Origin: Syntrophaceae bacterium UBA5744
GTDB lineage: Bacteria; Desulfobacterota; Syntrophia; Syntrophales; UBA2192
DNA length: 20,373 nt
Assembly: GCA_002419215.1 (NCBI GenBank)
Contig: DIFQ01000081.1
Coordinates: 1 to 20,373, forward strand
Direction: 5' to 3'
Shown one piece after another: positions 1 through 7,865 of this stretch. Position 1 is the first letter of the stretch, and the number at the start of each line of letters is the position of its first letter. The position numbers and the translations under genes were made by a program. Below the pieces are notes generated by a model, which had not been told where the DNA came from, made no database searches, and saw nothing but the letters and a program-made list of their open reading frames with translations.

Positions 1-9
1 TTTACGCAA

Positions 10-41
10 TCAACTTCCTAACTTCTGATCTTCTTAACTTC
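10..41 (-). repeat. Period-8 GAAGNNNN tandem array (4 units)
   Basis: Four consecutive 8-base units each end in CTTC on the given strand, so they read GAAGNNNN on the complement. It sits upstream of the first gene. It belongs to the same degenerate family as the arrays at 7786, 8668, 9799, 10484, 15470 and 17880. No coding role is seen. Confidence 0.7.
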
Positions 42-75
42 GCATCCGGTAACCACCGGCGAGGTATCTGCATCA

Positions 76-885
76 TTGGGAAACGGCCTTTTTGAAAACG
101 AAGCCACGATCCGCCTGGGATTCTTCCTGGGCACGTTGCTCGTTCTCGCCTTCCTGGAAAGATGGGCGCCGAGGCGCGTCTTGAGCACCCCCAAACCGGC
201 GCGCTGGTTTGCCAACCTCGGGATCGTGACGCTGGATACGCTCATCGTCCGTTTCCTTTTCCCCGTCCTCCCTGCGGGCTTCGCCCTGCTGTGTCGTCAG
301 GAGGGGTGGGGGCTTTTGAACTTTTTCCAGGTGCCATACGGAGTCGCCGTCTTCGCCGGGGTCGTCCTCTTCGACTTCTTCATCTATATCCAGCATGTTC
401 TCTTTCATCACGCACCGACCCTGTGGCGCCTCCACATGATTCACCACGCGGACCTCGATTTCGATCTCACGACGGGGATCCGCTTTCACCCCCTCGAAAT
501 CATTCTCTCCATGGGTATCAAGCTGGGGCTTGTCTACCTCTTCGGCCCTCCGGCCCTGGCGGTCATCCTTTTCGAGATCATCCTGAACAGCACGGCCATG
601 TTCAGCCACAGCAACCTCCGGCTGCCCCTGGCGCTTGACCGGATTGTCCGGCTTCTCCTCGTGACCCCGGACATGCATCGGGTCCACCACTCCGTCATCA
701 TCGGGGAGCGCAACAGCAACTTCGGTTTCAACCTCTCCGCGTGGGACCGCCTCCTCGGGACCTACCGCCCCCAGCCCGAAAAGGGGCACGAAGGGATGAC
801 GATCGGCCTGGCCAACTTTCGCGACCCGGCCCGCCTCGGCCTGCCTCAACTCCTGGTGATGCCCTTCACGCACAAGCACCCCTGA
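76..885 (+). CDS. Sterol desaturase / fatty acid hydroxylase family protein
   Basis: A 269-residue integral membrane protein with the eight-histidine di-iron signature of the fatty acid hydroxylase superfamily. The motifs are H107-x3-HH (111-112), H120-x2-HH (123-124), H138, H178 and H201-x2-HH (204-205). Hydrophobic segments lie around residues 12-28, 48-75, 88-108 and 145-175. Members use oxygen to hydroxylate or desaturate lipid substrates; the substrate here cannot be told from sequence. The start is the TTG at 76, with a GAGG at 61-64 as ribosome binding site. The next gene, a membrane/spermidine-synthase fusion, follows after about 130 bases on the same strand. An oxygen-using enzyme is slightly unexpected beside otherwise anaerobe-like genes. 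The family call is firm and the specific reaction unknown. Confidence 0.85.
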   Translation: MGNGLFENEATIRLGFFLGTLLVLAFLERWAPRRVLSTPKPARWFANLGIVTLDTLIVRFLFPVLPAGFALLCRQEGWGLLNFFQVPYGVAVFAGVVLFDFFIYIQHVLFHHAPTLWRLHMIHHADLDFDLTTGIRFHPLEIILSMGIKLGLVYLFGPPALAVILFEIILNSTAMFSHSNLRLPLALDRIVRLLLVTPDMHRVHHSVIIGERNSNFGFNLSAWDRLLGTYRPQPEKGHEGMTIGLANFRDPARLGLPQLLVMPFTHKHP

Positions 886-895
886 CGCTGGAGCC

Positions 896-927
896 ATGGA
901 GTAATGGAATAATGGGTACAATGGACC
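896..927 (+). repeat. Period-8 ATGG-core degenerate tandem array
   Basis: Successive units ATGGAGTA, ATGGAATA and ATGGGTAC, plus a shifted fourth ATGG, lie in the gap between the desaturase and the next gene. The architecture matches the other intergenic arrays but with a different core. ATG codons within it lack a convincing Shine-Dalgarno and are not needed by the downstream gene. Confidence 0.55.
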
Positions 928-1016
928 CAACATTCCAGCCGCCTTCCCGCGAAAAAATATCTGGACGAATAGTGGGGAAAAGCGGTATGGATTACCGCTT
1001 TTGGAGGGCAGTTGCG

Positions 1017-3152
1017 ATGGGTCTGGACACGGCGGAGCACAGGGGAAATGACCGTTTGGCCATGGTCGTCCTGACGGGCATGGTCTTTTGCGGGGCAATC
1101 CTGCTCTTCGGGCTCGAGCCGCTGGCGGGGCGGTTGTTGACTCCCTACTTCGGCGGGGCGGCCCATGTGTGGCTCACTTGCCTGATGTTCTTCCAGGCCG
1201 TCCTGTTCGTCGGGTATCTCTACGCCCACCTCTTCGCCAGAAAACTCGGCGTCTGGCACCTTGCCATCCTGGCCCTGCCCCTCGTGAATCTGCCGCTCCA
1301 GATGCATGCCCAGCCCGACCCGCATGCGCCGCTTCTGCATCTCCTCTACGTCCTGTCGCTGTACGTGGCGCTTCCCTTTGCCGTGCTCTCCACGACGGCC
1401 GTCGTGGCCCAGGCATGGCTGAGCCAGTCCCGTATCGGCAGACACCAGGAGCCCTATCCGCTCTACGCCGCATCCAACGCGGGCTCACTGATCGCGCTTC
1501 TCGGCTACACGTTCGTAGCCGAGCCCCTCATGGGCGTGAAGCTGCAGAGTGTAGCCTGGAGTCTGACCTATGTCCTCTACGCCGCTCTAGTGGTGGCGTC
1601 CTGGTACCTTCTGCGCCCCGGCACGGGTCCTGCCGCTGAACCCGAAGGACAGGGAAGTCCTGCCTCCGCGGCCGCAACGATCGGCGCCGCAACCTACGGG
1701 AAGTGGCTTCTTCTGAGCTGCCTGCCCTCGGCGTTCCTGCTGGCCGTAACCAACTACATCGCCCTCGAGGTGGGCTCCTTCCCGCTCACCTGGATCCTGC
1801 CGCTCGCCCTGTACCTGGGAAGCTTCATTGTGACCTTCCGGACCGGCGGGGGCGTGCCCCGCGTCCTCCGCAATTTCTGGCCCGAGATCCTGCTTGCGGG
1901 TCTTCTCATGTTCCTTCTGGGGCCGGTGCACTGGCTTGCCATCATCGGACACCTGACGGTTTTCTTCCTCGTCTGCCTGGTCTGTCACGGAACGCTCTAC
2001 GAGCTCAGGCCGCCTGCATCGCACCTGACGAACTTCTATCTGGCGGCAGCCCTGGGAGGCTGGGTCGGTGGGGCCCTCATCAGCCTCGGGGCGCCCTTCG
2101 TTTTCCCGGCCCTCTATGAATACCCGATCGTCATGCTGCTCCTTGCCCCCACTCTCTGGTGGTGCCGGGAGAAGCCCTACACGAGACTCCTGTCGAGCAT
2201 TTCCTACGTCGCCGTTGTCGGCCGTGCCGTCGTGGTGGCCTTCCTCGTCTTCCTCATCGTGAAGGAGGGCTGGCAGACCCTGCAGGAGCCGGTGCGCTTC
2301 CGCCATCGCAACTTCTACGGCACCTATACCATCTGGGATGTGGCCAGCTACCCCCAGAATGTGAGACAGCTCCTCCACGGGCGGACCATTCACGGCGCAC
2401 AGCTTCTGGACCCCGAAGGCAGCTTGACCCCCATCATGTATTATTTCATCGGGGGCGGGATCGCGGACGTCTACGAGACGACACCGCCCGCCCGAAGGAT
2501 GGCGGTGCTCGGTCTTGGGGCGGGCGCCGCTGCGGCCTATGTCAAGCCGGGCGAAACCATGGTCTACTACGAGATCGACCCCGACAACGAGGGGATCGCC
2601 CGCCACTGGTTCACGTTCCTCAACGAATGCAAGGGGGATGTGCGGGTTGTGGTGGGGGACGGGCGGCTGGCAATGCAGAAAATCGACCGGCGGGAGCCGC
2701 CCTACGACATCATCCACATGGACGCTTTTACGGGCGACGGCATCCCGACCCACCTGCTGACAAGGGAAGCCGTGCAGATCTACCTGGAACGACTCAAAGA
2801 CGACGGCGTGATCCTCTTTCACGTGTCGAACCGCTACTACGAGCTTCGCCCCATCATCAAGGCCCTTGCCTGCGAACTCGGGCTTACCGGCGCCATCAAC
2901 GTGCCGACGCCGAAGACCGCGCTGAAGGCAAACCAGAGCGCGACGTGGTGCATTGTCCTGGCCAGAGACGCCGGCCGGCTGGACGGCCTCTTAAAAAAGG
3001 GCTGGCTCCCCCTGGGGCCCGGCGACGGTCTCAGGGAAGTGACCCCCTGGACGGACGACTACATCAACATCATGCTGCCGCTGCGGGACGGCATACGGGA
3101 GCGCTGGGATGGCTTCCACTTCTCGAGCTGGATGAAATCCATCTGGCCGTGA
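1017..3152 (+). CDS. Membrane-anchored spermidine-synthase-like methyltransferase-fold fusion protein
   Basis: A 711-residue protein. Roughly the first 415 residues are strongly hydrophobic with many membrane segments (starting LAMVVLTGMVFCGAILLFGLEP). The last 220 or so residues carry a spermidine synthase-like Rossmann domain with a nucleotide-binding GLGAG at about 499-503, the acidic YYEIDP strand, a DGR turn, IHMDAF at about 567-571, and a C-terminal TDDY. This is the fused membrane/spermidine-synthase architecture common in environmental bacteria; true polyamine synthesis is not demonstrated for such fusions. I chose the ATG at 1017 because GGAGG at 1003-1007 precedes it by nine bases and the hydrophobic region begins soon after. 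The frame stays open upstream to 741, and ATG 987 is an alternative. A strong terminator follows at 3226. Confidence 0.8.
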   Translation: MGLDTAEHRGNDRLAMVVLTGMVFCGAILLFGLEPLAGRLLTPYFGGAAHVWLTCLMFFQAVLFVGYLYAHLFARKLGVWHLAILALPLVNLPLQMHAQPDPHAPLLHLLYVLSLYVALPFAVLSTTAVVAQAWLSQSRIGRHQEPYPLYAASNAGSLIALLGYTFVAEPLMGVKLQSVAWSLTYVLYAALVVASWYLLRPGTGPAAEPEGQGSPASAAATIGAATYGKWLLLSCLPSAFLLAVTNYIALEVGSFPLTWILPLALYLGSFIVTFRTGGGVPRVLRNFWPEILLAGLLMFLLGPVHWLAIIGHLTVFFLVCLVCHGTLYELRPPASHLTNFYLAAALGGWVGGALISLGAPFVFPALYEYPIVMLLLAPTLWWCREKPYTRLLSSISYVAVVGRAVVVAFLVFLIVKEGWQTLQEPVRFRHRNFYGTYTIWDVASYPQNVRQLLHGRTIHGAQLLDPEGSLTPIMYYFIGGGIADVYETTPPARRMAVLGLGAGAAAAYVKPGETMVYYEIDPDNEGIARHWFTFLNECKGDVRVVVGDGRLAMQKIDRREPPYDIIHMDAFTGDGIPTHLLTREAVQIYLERLKDDGVILFHVSNRYYELRPIIKALACELGLTGAINVPTPKTALKANQSATWCIVLARDAGRLDGLLKKGWLPLGPGDGLREVTPWTDDYINIMLPLRDGIRERWDGFHFSSWMKSIWP

Positions 3153-3158
3153 ATGTGA

Positions 3159-3198
3159 CAAAGTGCCTGAGTGTTTGAGTGTCTAAGTGTCTGAGTGA
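3159..3198 (+). repeat. Period-8 GAGTGT-core tandem array (5 units)
   Basis: Five 8-base units with the core (C/T)TGAGTGT (one starts CTAAGTGT and the first is CAAAGTGC) begin seven bases after the stop codon of the preceding gene. Unit length is exactly eight with variable positions, like the GAAGNNNN arrays elsewhere in the window. Confidence 0.65.
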
Positions 3199-3225
3199 AG
3201 AAAAAAAAGCCCACATCCGCGATAA

Positions 3226-3266
3226 GACAAAAACCCCGCTCCCTTCCGGGAAGCGGGGTTTTTGTC
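3226..3266. terminator. Bidirectional rho-independent terminator
   Basis: A perfect 15-bp inverted repeat (GACAAAAACCCCGCT / AGCGGGGTTTTTGTC) with an additional CCC/GGG inner pairing closes on a TTCC loop. The stem is GC-rich, with a T run on each strand produced by the A-tract/T-tract ends. It lies between convergent genes ending at 3152 (+) and 3303 (-), exactly where a shared terminator is expected. Confidence 0.9.
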
Positions 3267-3271
3267 CTTGA

Positions 3272-3299
3272 GGCTTGCGGCTCGTGGCTTGCGGCTCTT
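3272..3299 (+). repeat. Period-7 GGCTNNN tandem array (4 units)
   Basis: Four 7-base units GGCTTGC, GGCTCGT, GGCTTGC and GGCTCTT sit between the terminator and the stop codon of the minus-strand lytic transglycosylase. It is one of several period-7 arrays in the window (also 11176, 14550, 19200). Confidence 0.65.
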
Positions 3300-3302
3300 C
3301 CG

Positions 3303-3911
3303 TTAAACGCCGGGGAGCCGGGAGCGGTTCCGCTCGTATTCCTCCATCACCTTCCGGGTGTACCCGGTCTTCGGCTCACTGTTTCTCTGCATGTTCTGAC
3401 GAGCCCGGGTGTAGCCCACATTGTAGGCATAGAGGACGGCGTAATCGTTGTCATAATGCCGGCTGAGCCACGAGAGGTAATAGACGCCGAAGCGGACGTT
3501 GGCATGGGGGCAGTGAAGGACATCGCGCCCGTAAGGGATCCCCACCTCATCGGAGAACTCGCGGGCCACGATGGGCTTGACCTGCATGATCCCGATCGCC
3601 CCGGCTTCGGAGACGACATTGTGACGGAAGTTGCTCTCGGCATCCATGACGGCGAGAACGAGGCGGTAATCGACATCATAACTCCGCGAGGCGTCATACA
3701 TGGTTTTCGCAACCTCATGGAGCTCTTCGTCCGGGATGAGGGCGTTCTTCTCCGCCAGGTGAGCCGCGATCATTTCCACGGCGCGAACTTCTCCCCCGTT
3801 CCAGTGAATACCGAGGCTGCTGTAATCGATCTCGTCGGAAAAATTCAAGCTCGTCAGCGAAACCAAGCCCACGAGCATTCCTAGGAGAGCCAGCATTTTC
3901 AAGGCTTTCAT
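3303..3911 (-). CDS. Lytic transglycosylase (SLT domain), exported
   Basis: A 202-residue protein. An N-terminal basic and hydrophobic segment (residues 1-24) looks like a signal peptide or anchor. The SLT fold follows, with the catalytic glutamate in DAESNF (E92), the GAIGIMQVKP motif (105-113), and the AYNVG motif (162-166). It should cleave the MurNAc-GlcNAc bond of peptidoglycan in the periplasm without water, giving 1,6-anhydromuropeptides. The length is short for Slt70 and resembles the minimal SLT-domain class. A good AAGGGG ribosome site lies seven bases before the ATG at 3911. It is convergent with the preceding gene and divergent from the HtrA protease, which fits a set of envelope-maintenance genes. 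Confidence 0.88.
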   Translation of the reverse strand: MKALKMLALLGMLVGLVSLTSLNFSDEIDYSSLGIHWNGGEVRAVEMIAAHLAEKNALIPDEELHEVAKTMYDASRSYDVDYRLVLAVMDAESNFRHNVVSEAGAIGIMQVKPIVAREFSDEVGIPYGRDVLHCPHANVRFGVYYLSWLSRHYDNDYAVLYAYNVGYTRARQNMQRNSEPKTGYTRKVMEEYERNRSRLPGV

Positions 3912-4341
3912 GTCTTAACCCCTTCTTTCTCCTGTCCTGTCCCCACCCGGCTGGTCCTGTCGAGAGGCTGTTTCTCAGGAGTTGTCGTTGGGGAATGTCA
4001 GCGGGGTTGGGAGACCGGGAGGTCAGGTTGGTGTGAAGAAGGTTGCTTCATGCACCCGCTGCAACGTTATTTTTGGAAATGTTACAAATCATTAAGGGTG
4101 ATTGCAAGGGAAAAGTGACGATTTTCTTTAATTTCTCAATTATATCAACTGCATAAGTAAAAAATAGGGCTTTTTCAGCCCCCCGGCGCAGAAAATCCTT
4201 GATTTTTCTGTCAGGGCAGCTGCCGAGGGGATCAACGCATCCTTGCCATCCCCCGGCCTTTCGGTTAACGTTAAGCCTCCAGGACGGAGATGCCTCGGCA
4301 GTCTCCGGAATCTGACATACCTGTTCATGAGGGAGAAAATG
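3912..4341. promoter_or_regulatory. Divergent intergenic region between lytic transglycosylase and HtrA genes
   Basis: About 430 bases without a gene, more AT-rich than the flanks around 4060-4160, so promoters for both divergent genes should lie here. No sigma-70 pair is convincing. Visible structure includes a hairpin at 4189-4210 (CAGAAAATC/GATTTTTCTG), a 10-bp palindrome TTAACGTTAA at 4265-4274, and a leader hairpin at 4285-4307 (CGGAGA-TGCC-TC-GGCA-G-TCTCCG) ending 35 bases before the htrA start. Operator identity is not known. Confidence 0.4.
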
Positions 4342-5775
4342 ATGAAGAACCCGTTTTTCCGCAAGGCACAGATTCGATGGTTCACGTTTCTTTTGGGGGT
4401 CATCGCGCTCGCGTGGGTCGTGCCGGGAGAGGCCGCAGCACAGAAGGGCGGCTCGCCGGACCTCAGTACCGCCATCATCCGGGTGGCTAAAGACAATATC
4501 CCCTCCGTCGTCCACATCGAAGTGACCCGGAGCCAGGAAGTCAGGCGCCCGACAATGCCCTTCGAGGGGGACCCCTTCTTCCGCTTCTTCCAGGACCCGA
4601 AGCGCGCGCCCGGGAAGTTCAAGCGGGAGTTGCGGGGGCTCGGCACGGGGATGATCACTGACGCCAGGGGTCACATCCTGACCAACAACCATGTCGTGGG
4701 CGGGGCCTCGAAGGTCCAGGTTCTGCTTGCCGACGGGTCACGATACGAGGCCCGCGTCGTAGGGACAGACCCCAAGACGGACCTTGCCGTCGTCAGGATC
4801 GACGTAAAGAAGGCCCTTCCCCACGTGAAGTTCGGCAACTCCGATACCGTCGAGGTGGGCGAGTGGGTTATCGCCATCGGCCACCCCCGCGGTCTCGACC
4901 AGACGGTGACGACGGGCATTATCAGCGCCAAGCACCGCCGGGGGATTACCGACCCGTCGGGCTACCAGGACTTTCTCCAGACCGACGCGGCCATTAACCC
5001 CGGAAACAGCGGGGGGCCGCTGCTGAACCTGCGCGGGGAGGTCGTGGGAGTCAACGCTGCCATCGCATCCTCCTCGGGCGGCTTCGAGGGTATCGGGTTT
5101 GCGATCCCCAGCAACATGGCCCTGCACATTTCCCGTGAACTCATCGCCAAGGGAAAGGTGGAGCGGGGCTGGCTCGGGGTGTCCGTGCAGGACCTGAGCT
5201 ACGATCTCTCCAAAACCATGGGCGTCGAGGGGACCCGCGGCGCGCTTGTCTCCGAGGTCATGAAGGCAAGCCCGGCGGAGAAGGCAGGCCTCAAACAGGG
5301 CGACGTTGTCGTCGCCTACAACGGCAAGGAGATCCGCGACGCCTCGCAGCTGCGTAACGAGACGGCCGCGTCGCCCATCGGCAAGGAGGCAAAGGTAACG
5401 ATCCTCCGCGAGGGGAAAAAGTCCGAAGTCCCCGTTCGGATCGAGTCCATGGAAACCCGCGTCCAGGCGACCGCCGTCCCGATCCGGGAGCGCCTCGGCG
5501 TCACGGTGCGACCGGCAACGGCAAAGGAGTCCTCTCGCCTGAAACTCAGGCCGGGCCAGGGGGTCGTCATCACCCGCGTCGAGGCAGGAAGCCCGGGAGC
5601 CAGGGCTGGCCTGGAGCCCGGAGACGTGATCCTGGAAGTCAACGAGATGCCCCTTTCGAACGCACAGGATCTCTCGGGGGCCCTGGCCCTGGCGAAGCCG
5701 GGACAGCAGATCCTGGCTGCCGTCGTAGATGGACGTACCGGCGAGAGGGGCTCGCTCCAGATCAAGGTTCGCTGA
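4342..5775 (+). CDS. htrA: HtrA/DegP-family periplasmic serine protease with two PDZ domains
   Basis: A 477-residue DegP/DegQ-type quality-control protease. A signal peptide covers residues 1-33 (basic start, hydrophobic core, AAA cleavage region). A trypsin-like domain carries the catalytic triad H117 (TNNHVVGG), D147 (TDLAV) and S223 (GNSGGP). Two PDZ domains follow, at about 245-335 (beginning GWLGVSVQDL) and about 385-475 (beginning RLGVTVRPA). It should degrade or chaperone misfolded envelope proteins. The length is standard for the family. The ATG at 4342 is preferred over those at 4327 and 4339 because AGGGAG at 4330-4335 is six bases before it, and the signal peptide then starts MKNPFFRKAQ. 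The gene appears monocistronic with its own leader. Confidence 0.93.
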   Translation: MKNPFFRKAQIRWFTFLLGVIALAWVVPGEAAAQKGGSPDLSTAIIRVAKDNIPSVVHIEVTRSQEVRRPTMPFEGDPFFRFFQDPKRAPGKFKRELRGLGTGMITDARGHILTNNHVVGGASKVQVLLADGSRYEARVVGTDPKTDLAVVRIDVKKALPHVKFGNSDTVEVGEWVIAIGHPRGLDQTVTTGIISAKHRRGITDPSGYQDFLQTDAAINPGNSGGPLLNLRGEVVGVNAAIASSSGGFEGIGFAIPSNMALHISRELIAKGKVERGWLGVSVQDLSYDLSKTMGVEGTRGALVSEVMKASPAEKAGLKQGDVVVAYNGKEIRDASQLRNETAASPIGKEAKVTILREGKKSEVPVRIESMETRVQATAVPIRERLGVTVRPATAKESSRLKLRPGQGVVITRVEAGSPGARAGLEPGDVILEVNEMPLSNAQDLSGALALAKPGQQILAAVVDGRTGERGSLQIKVR

Positions 5776-5814
5776 GCGAGGCGGACTGTCTAAGGGAACC
5801 GCACCCGGAACCTG

Positions 5815-5845
5815 AAGGCGGGGGCCTTTCCCCCGCTCCCGCCTT
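5815..5845 (+). terminator. GC-rich hairpin after htrA, possible terminator
   Basis: CGGGGG and CCCCCG pair across a five-base loop, with an alternative longer AAGGCGGG/CCCGCCTT pairing, beginning 39 bases after the htrA stop. There is no clean T tract, only pyrimidine-rich sequence after it, so termination efficiency is uncertain. Confidence 0.45.
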
Positions 5846-5894
5846 CCTCTACTTCCCTGACCTGACCGAATCGGTGACAGCCAATCAAGAATCC

Positions 5895-5923
5895 GTGAAT
5901 GTAGAGGCTTTTTTTGCTATACT
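5895..5923 (+). promoter_or_regulatory. Possible sigma-70 promoter for the lipid-transport cluster
   Basis: TATACT at 5918-5923 is preceded by TG at 5915-5916 as an extended -10. GTGAAT at 5895-5900 lies at a 17-base spacing and is only a partial -35 match. The predicted start of transcription is near 5930, shortly ahead of the lipoprotein start at 5964. Confidence 0.4.
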
Positions 5924-5963
5924 TCCCAAAATGGCCGCCGCCCCGGGCGGGCGGCCGAAAACG

Positions 5964-6539
5964 ATGAAGGTGAGCGGTTTCGTGCACAACTCGAGCGGTC
6001 GAAGACTCGCGGGCAGCGCGCTGGGCGTTACCCTGCTTGTTTGCCTGGCGCTGCTTGCGTCCTGCTCCCCATCAGTGCCCGGGCCGGCCGCCGAATCGTT
6101 CAAGAAGGAGGTCCAGGCGACGAAGGAATCTCTTGCGCCCTCCCTGATGGATGCCGTGGCCGGCCGGAAACCCCGTTCGGCCAGAAATATCCTCGAGCAG
6201 AGATGCTCCCTGGCCAAAGAGGACGGCAGCCCGTTCACCTGCGGGATCACCGTCCTGGACCACCACGGCATCACGCTCGCATCCGCCACGCCGGGCGAAC
6301 CGATCAAGCGTCTCGACTACTCGCACTACGAGATCGTTATGAAGGCCATGAAGGAGCGCAAAATCGTCAAGACGAAACTTTACCTCCAGGACCACACGAC
6401 ACTCTACGTTGTGGGCATCCCCCTTCTGCGCCAAGGGGAAGTGGTGGGGCTCCTGGTGCTTGCCTTCGACGCGGCAGACCTCCGGAACCGGTTCGGTCTC
6501 ACGGAGGAAGAGTTCATAAGGGTGGATCTCAACGGTTGA
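5964..6539 (+). CDS. Putative Cache/PDC-like sensory lipoprotein
   Basis: A 191-residue protein. A hydrophobic signal segment (residues 16-33) ends in the lipobox LASC with C34 as the lipidated cysteine, so it should be membrane-anchored outside the cytoplasm. The rest resembles a single Cache/PDC sensor: TCGITVLDHHGITLAS, then HYEIVMKAMKE, then TLYVVGIPLL followed by VVGLLVLAFD, the alternating strand pattern of that fold. No signalling output domain is present. The start at 5964 is chosen for the lipoprotein signal; in-frame alternatives upstream (5874, 5931) add a non-signal extension. It lies 21 bases before the permease gene and so probably heads that operon, perhaps as a ligand-binding accessory. 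Function is inferred only from fold and context. Confidence 0.6.
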   Translation: MKVSGFVHNSSGRRLAGSALGVTLLVCLALLASCSPSVPGPAAESFKKEVQATKESLAPSLMDAVAGRKPRSARNILEQRCSLAKEDGSPFTCGITVLDHHGITLASATPGEPIKRLDYSHYEIVMKAMKERKIVKTKLYLQDHTTLYVVGIPLLRQGEVVGLLVLAFDAADLRNRFGLTEEEFIRVDLNG

Positions 6540-6560
6540 AGCCCGTCACAACCACGACCG

Positions 6561-7706
6561 ATGGACGAGATGGAAGCGACAGGATACCGGCTCAGTGTCG
6601 AAGGGAAAATGGGGGAAGGGGCGACGATCCGCCTGGCGGGCCGCCTTTCGCTGAACGATTTGCAGCCCCTCATGGCCGACCTTCAGGCAATCCCGGGGCG
6701 CATGAAGCCCCTGAGGCTTTCCGTCGATCTTGCCGGCGTCGAGTACATGGACAGCGCAGGGGCGCTTGCCCTGATCGAACTGGAGAACCTCGCCGGGTCG
6801 CTTTCGATCCCCTTTGACCTTCTCAACGTCTCCGGGAAGAATCACGGCCTCCTGGGCCTCATCGACCGGGAAGCCCTCCGGCGCCCGCCGCTGAGGCCGG
6901 AGTCGGTGCGGCCTTCCGTTGTGGAGAATCTGGGCGAGCTGGCCCGCAGGCAGGTTCGCGATTTTTTCGAGATCATGTCCTTCGTCGGGGATCTCGTGAT
7001 GGCCCTTGCCTGGAGCCTGGCACACCCCCGCAGCGTGCGCTGGGAGGAGGTCAGGTTCTATATGAAGCGGGCCGGCGCAGACGGGCTTCCCATCGTGGCG
7101 CTTATCAGCCTCCTGCTCGGCCTCATCATGGCCTTCATGTCGTCGCTTCAACTCAAGCAGTTCGGGGCCAACATCTACGTGGCAAATCTCGTGACCCTTG
7201 CCATGGTGCGCGAACTGGGCCCCATTATGACGGCCATCCTCGTGGCGGGCCGTTCGGGATCGGCCTTCGCCGCCGAGATCGGCACCATGGTCGTCAACGA
7301 CGAGGTCAACGCGCTGGTGACCATGGGATTCGACCCCATCCGGTTCCTGGCCGTCCCCAAGGTGCTCGCGGCCATGGCGGTGGTCCCCATCCTGACCGTC
7401 TACGCCGACCTCTTCGCCATCCTCGGCGGCCTCATCGTGGGGATCACGGGGCTCGATCTCACCTTTTTCACCTATGTCCAGCAGACCAAGGCGAGCATCC
7501 GCATCTTCGACCTCGCCACGAGCATGATCAAGGCCGTGGTCTTCGCCATGCTGATTGCCGGCATCGGCTGCCAGCGGGGGTTCCAAGTGAAAGGGGGCGC
7601 CGAAGGAGTCGGGATGTCGACGACCTCAGCCGTCGTCTCGGCCATCTTCCTGATCATCCTGGCCGACTCGGCCTTTGCCATCATGCTGCATTACATCCGG
7701 CAGTGA
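6561..7706 (+). CDS. mlaE: MlaE-family lipid ABC transporter permease with N-terminal STAS (MlaB-like) domain
   Basis: A 381-residue fusion. Residues 1 to about 100 form a STAS domain with the VEYMDSAGALAL motif that matches the D-(S/T)-x-G loop of MlaB. Residues about 130-381 are an MlaE/Ttg2B permease with the family sequences ELGPIMTAILVAGRSGSAFAAEIG and NDEVNALVTMGFDPIRFLAVPKV, and five or so membrane spans. In E. coli MlaB and MlaE are separate subunits of the MlaFEDB phospholipid transporter in the inner membrane; here they are one chain, a form also seen in other bacteria. The ATPase and MCE genes follow on the same strand. ATG 6561 is used, with 6573 an alternative. No strong Shine-Dalgarno is visible. 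Confidence 0.9.
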   Translation: MDEMEATGYRLSVEGKMGEGATIRLAGRLSLNDLQPLMADLQAIPGRMKPLRLSVDLAGVEYMDSAGALALIELENLAGSLSIPFDLLNVSGKNHGLLGLIDREALRRPPLRPESVRPSVVENLGELARRQVRDFFEIMSFVGDLVMALAWSLAHPRSVRWEEVRFYMKRAGADGLPIVALISLLLGLIMAFMSSLQLKQFGANIYVANLVTLAMVRELGPIMTAILVAGRSGSAFAAEIGTMVVNDEVNALVTMGFDPIRFLAVPKVLAAMAVVPILTVYADLFAILGGLIVGITGLDLTFFTYVQQTKASIRIFDLATSMIKAVVFAMLIAGIGCQRGFQVKGGAEGVGMSTTSAVVSAIFLIILADSAFAIMLHYIRQ

Positions 7707-7785
7707 CACCTTTGAGATGAGCCTTATTCAAGGGGGTTCATGGACAGGCAGATGGCAGGCTGCCGGTCACAGGGAGTGAGGATCA

Positions 7786-7845
7786 GAAGACAGGAAGAGC
7801 AGAAGAGCGGAGTGGAAGAGAATTATTTCCGCTCTTCCGATCTTC
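7786..7845 (+). repeat. GAAGNNNN octamer array with short CTTC return arm
   Basis: The units GAAGACAG, GAAGAGCA, GAAGAGCG and GAGTGGAA (7786-7817) are followed by CGCTCTTC and CGATCTTC (7830-7845), so AGAAGAGCGGA can pair with TCCGCTCTTC. The 19 bases at 7831-7849 recur exactly at 17961-17979. The array lies in the open frame just ahead of the mlaF start. Confidence 0.65.
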
Positions 7846-7865
7846 GCAAACGCGCTGCACCGGGA

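Noticed and set aside
741..1016. Extended N-terminus of the membrane/spermidine-synthase protein
   Set aside because: It overlaps the end of the desaturase gene and the ATGG repeat, and a strong Shine-Dalgarno supports the start at 1017.
73..1098. Minus-strand open frame of 341 codons
   Set aside because: Antisense shadow of the sterol desaturase gene running into a repeat-bearing gap; its sequence is charged and low-complexity.
1587..2822. Minus-strand open frame of 411 codons
   Set aside because: Antisense shadow of the membrane/spermidine-synthase gene, with no recognisable domain.
4102..4144. Sigma-70 promoter for htrA (TTGCAA or TGACGA with an AT-rich -10)
   Set aside because: No pair had both boxes and proper spacing, so it is only mentioned as an intergenic region.
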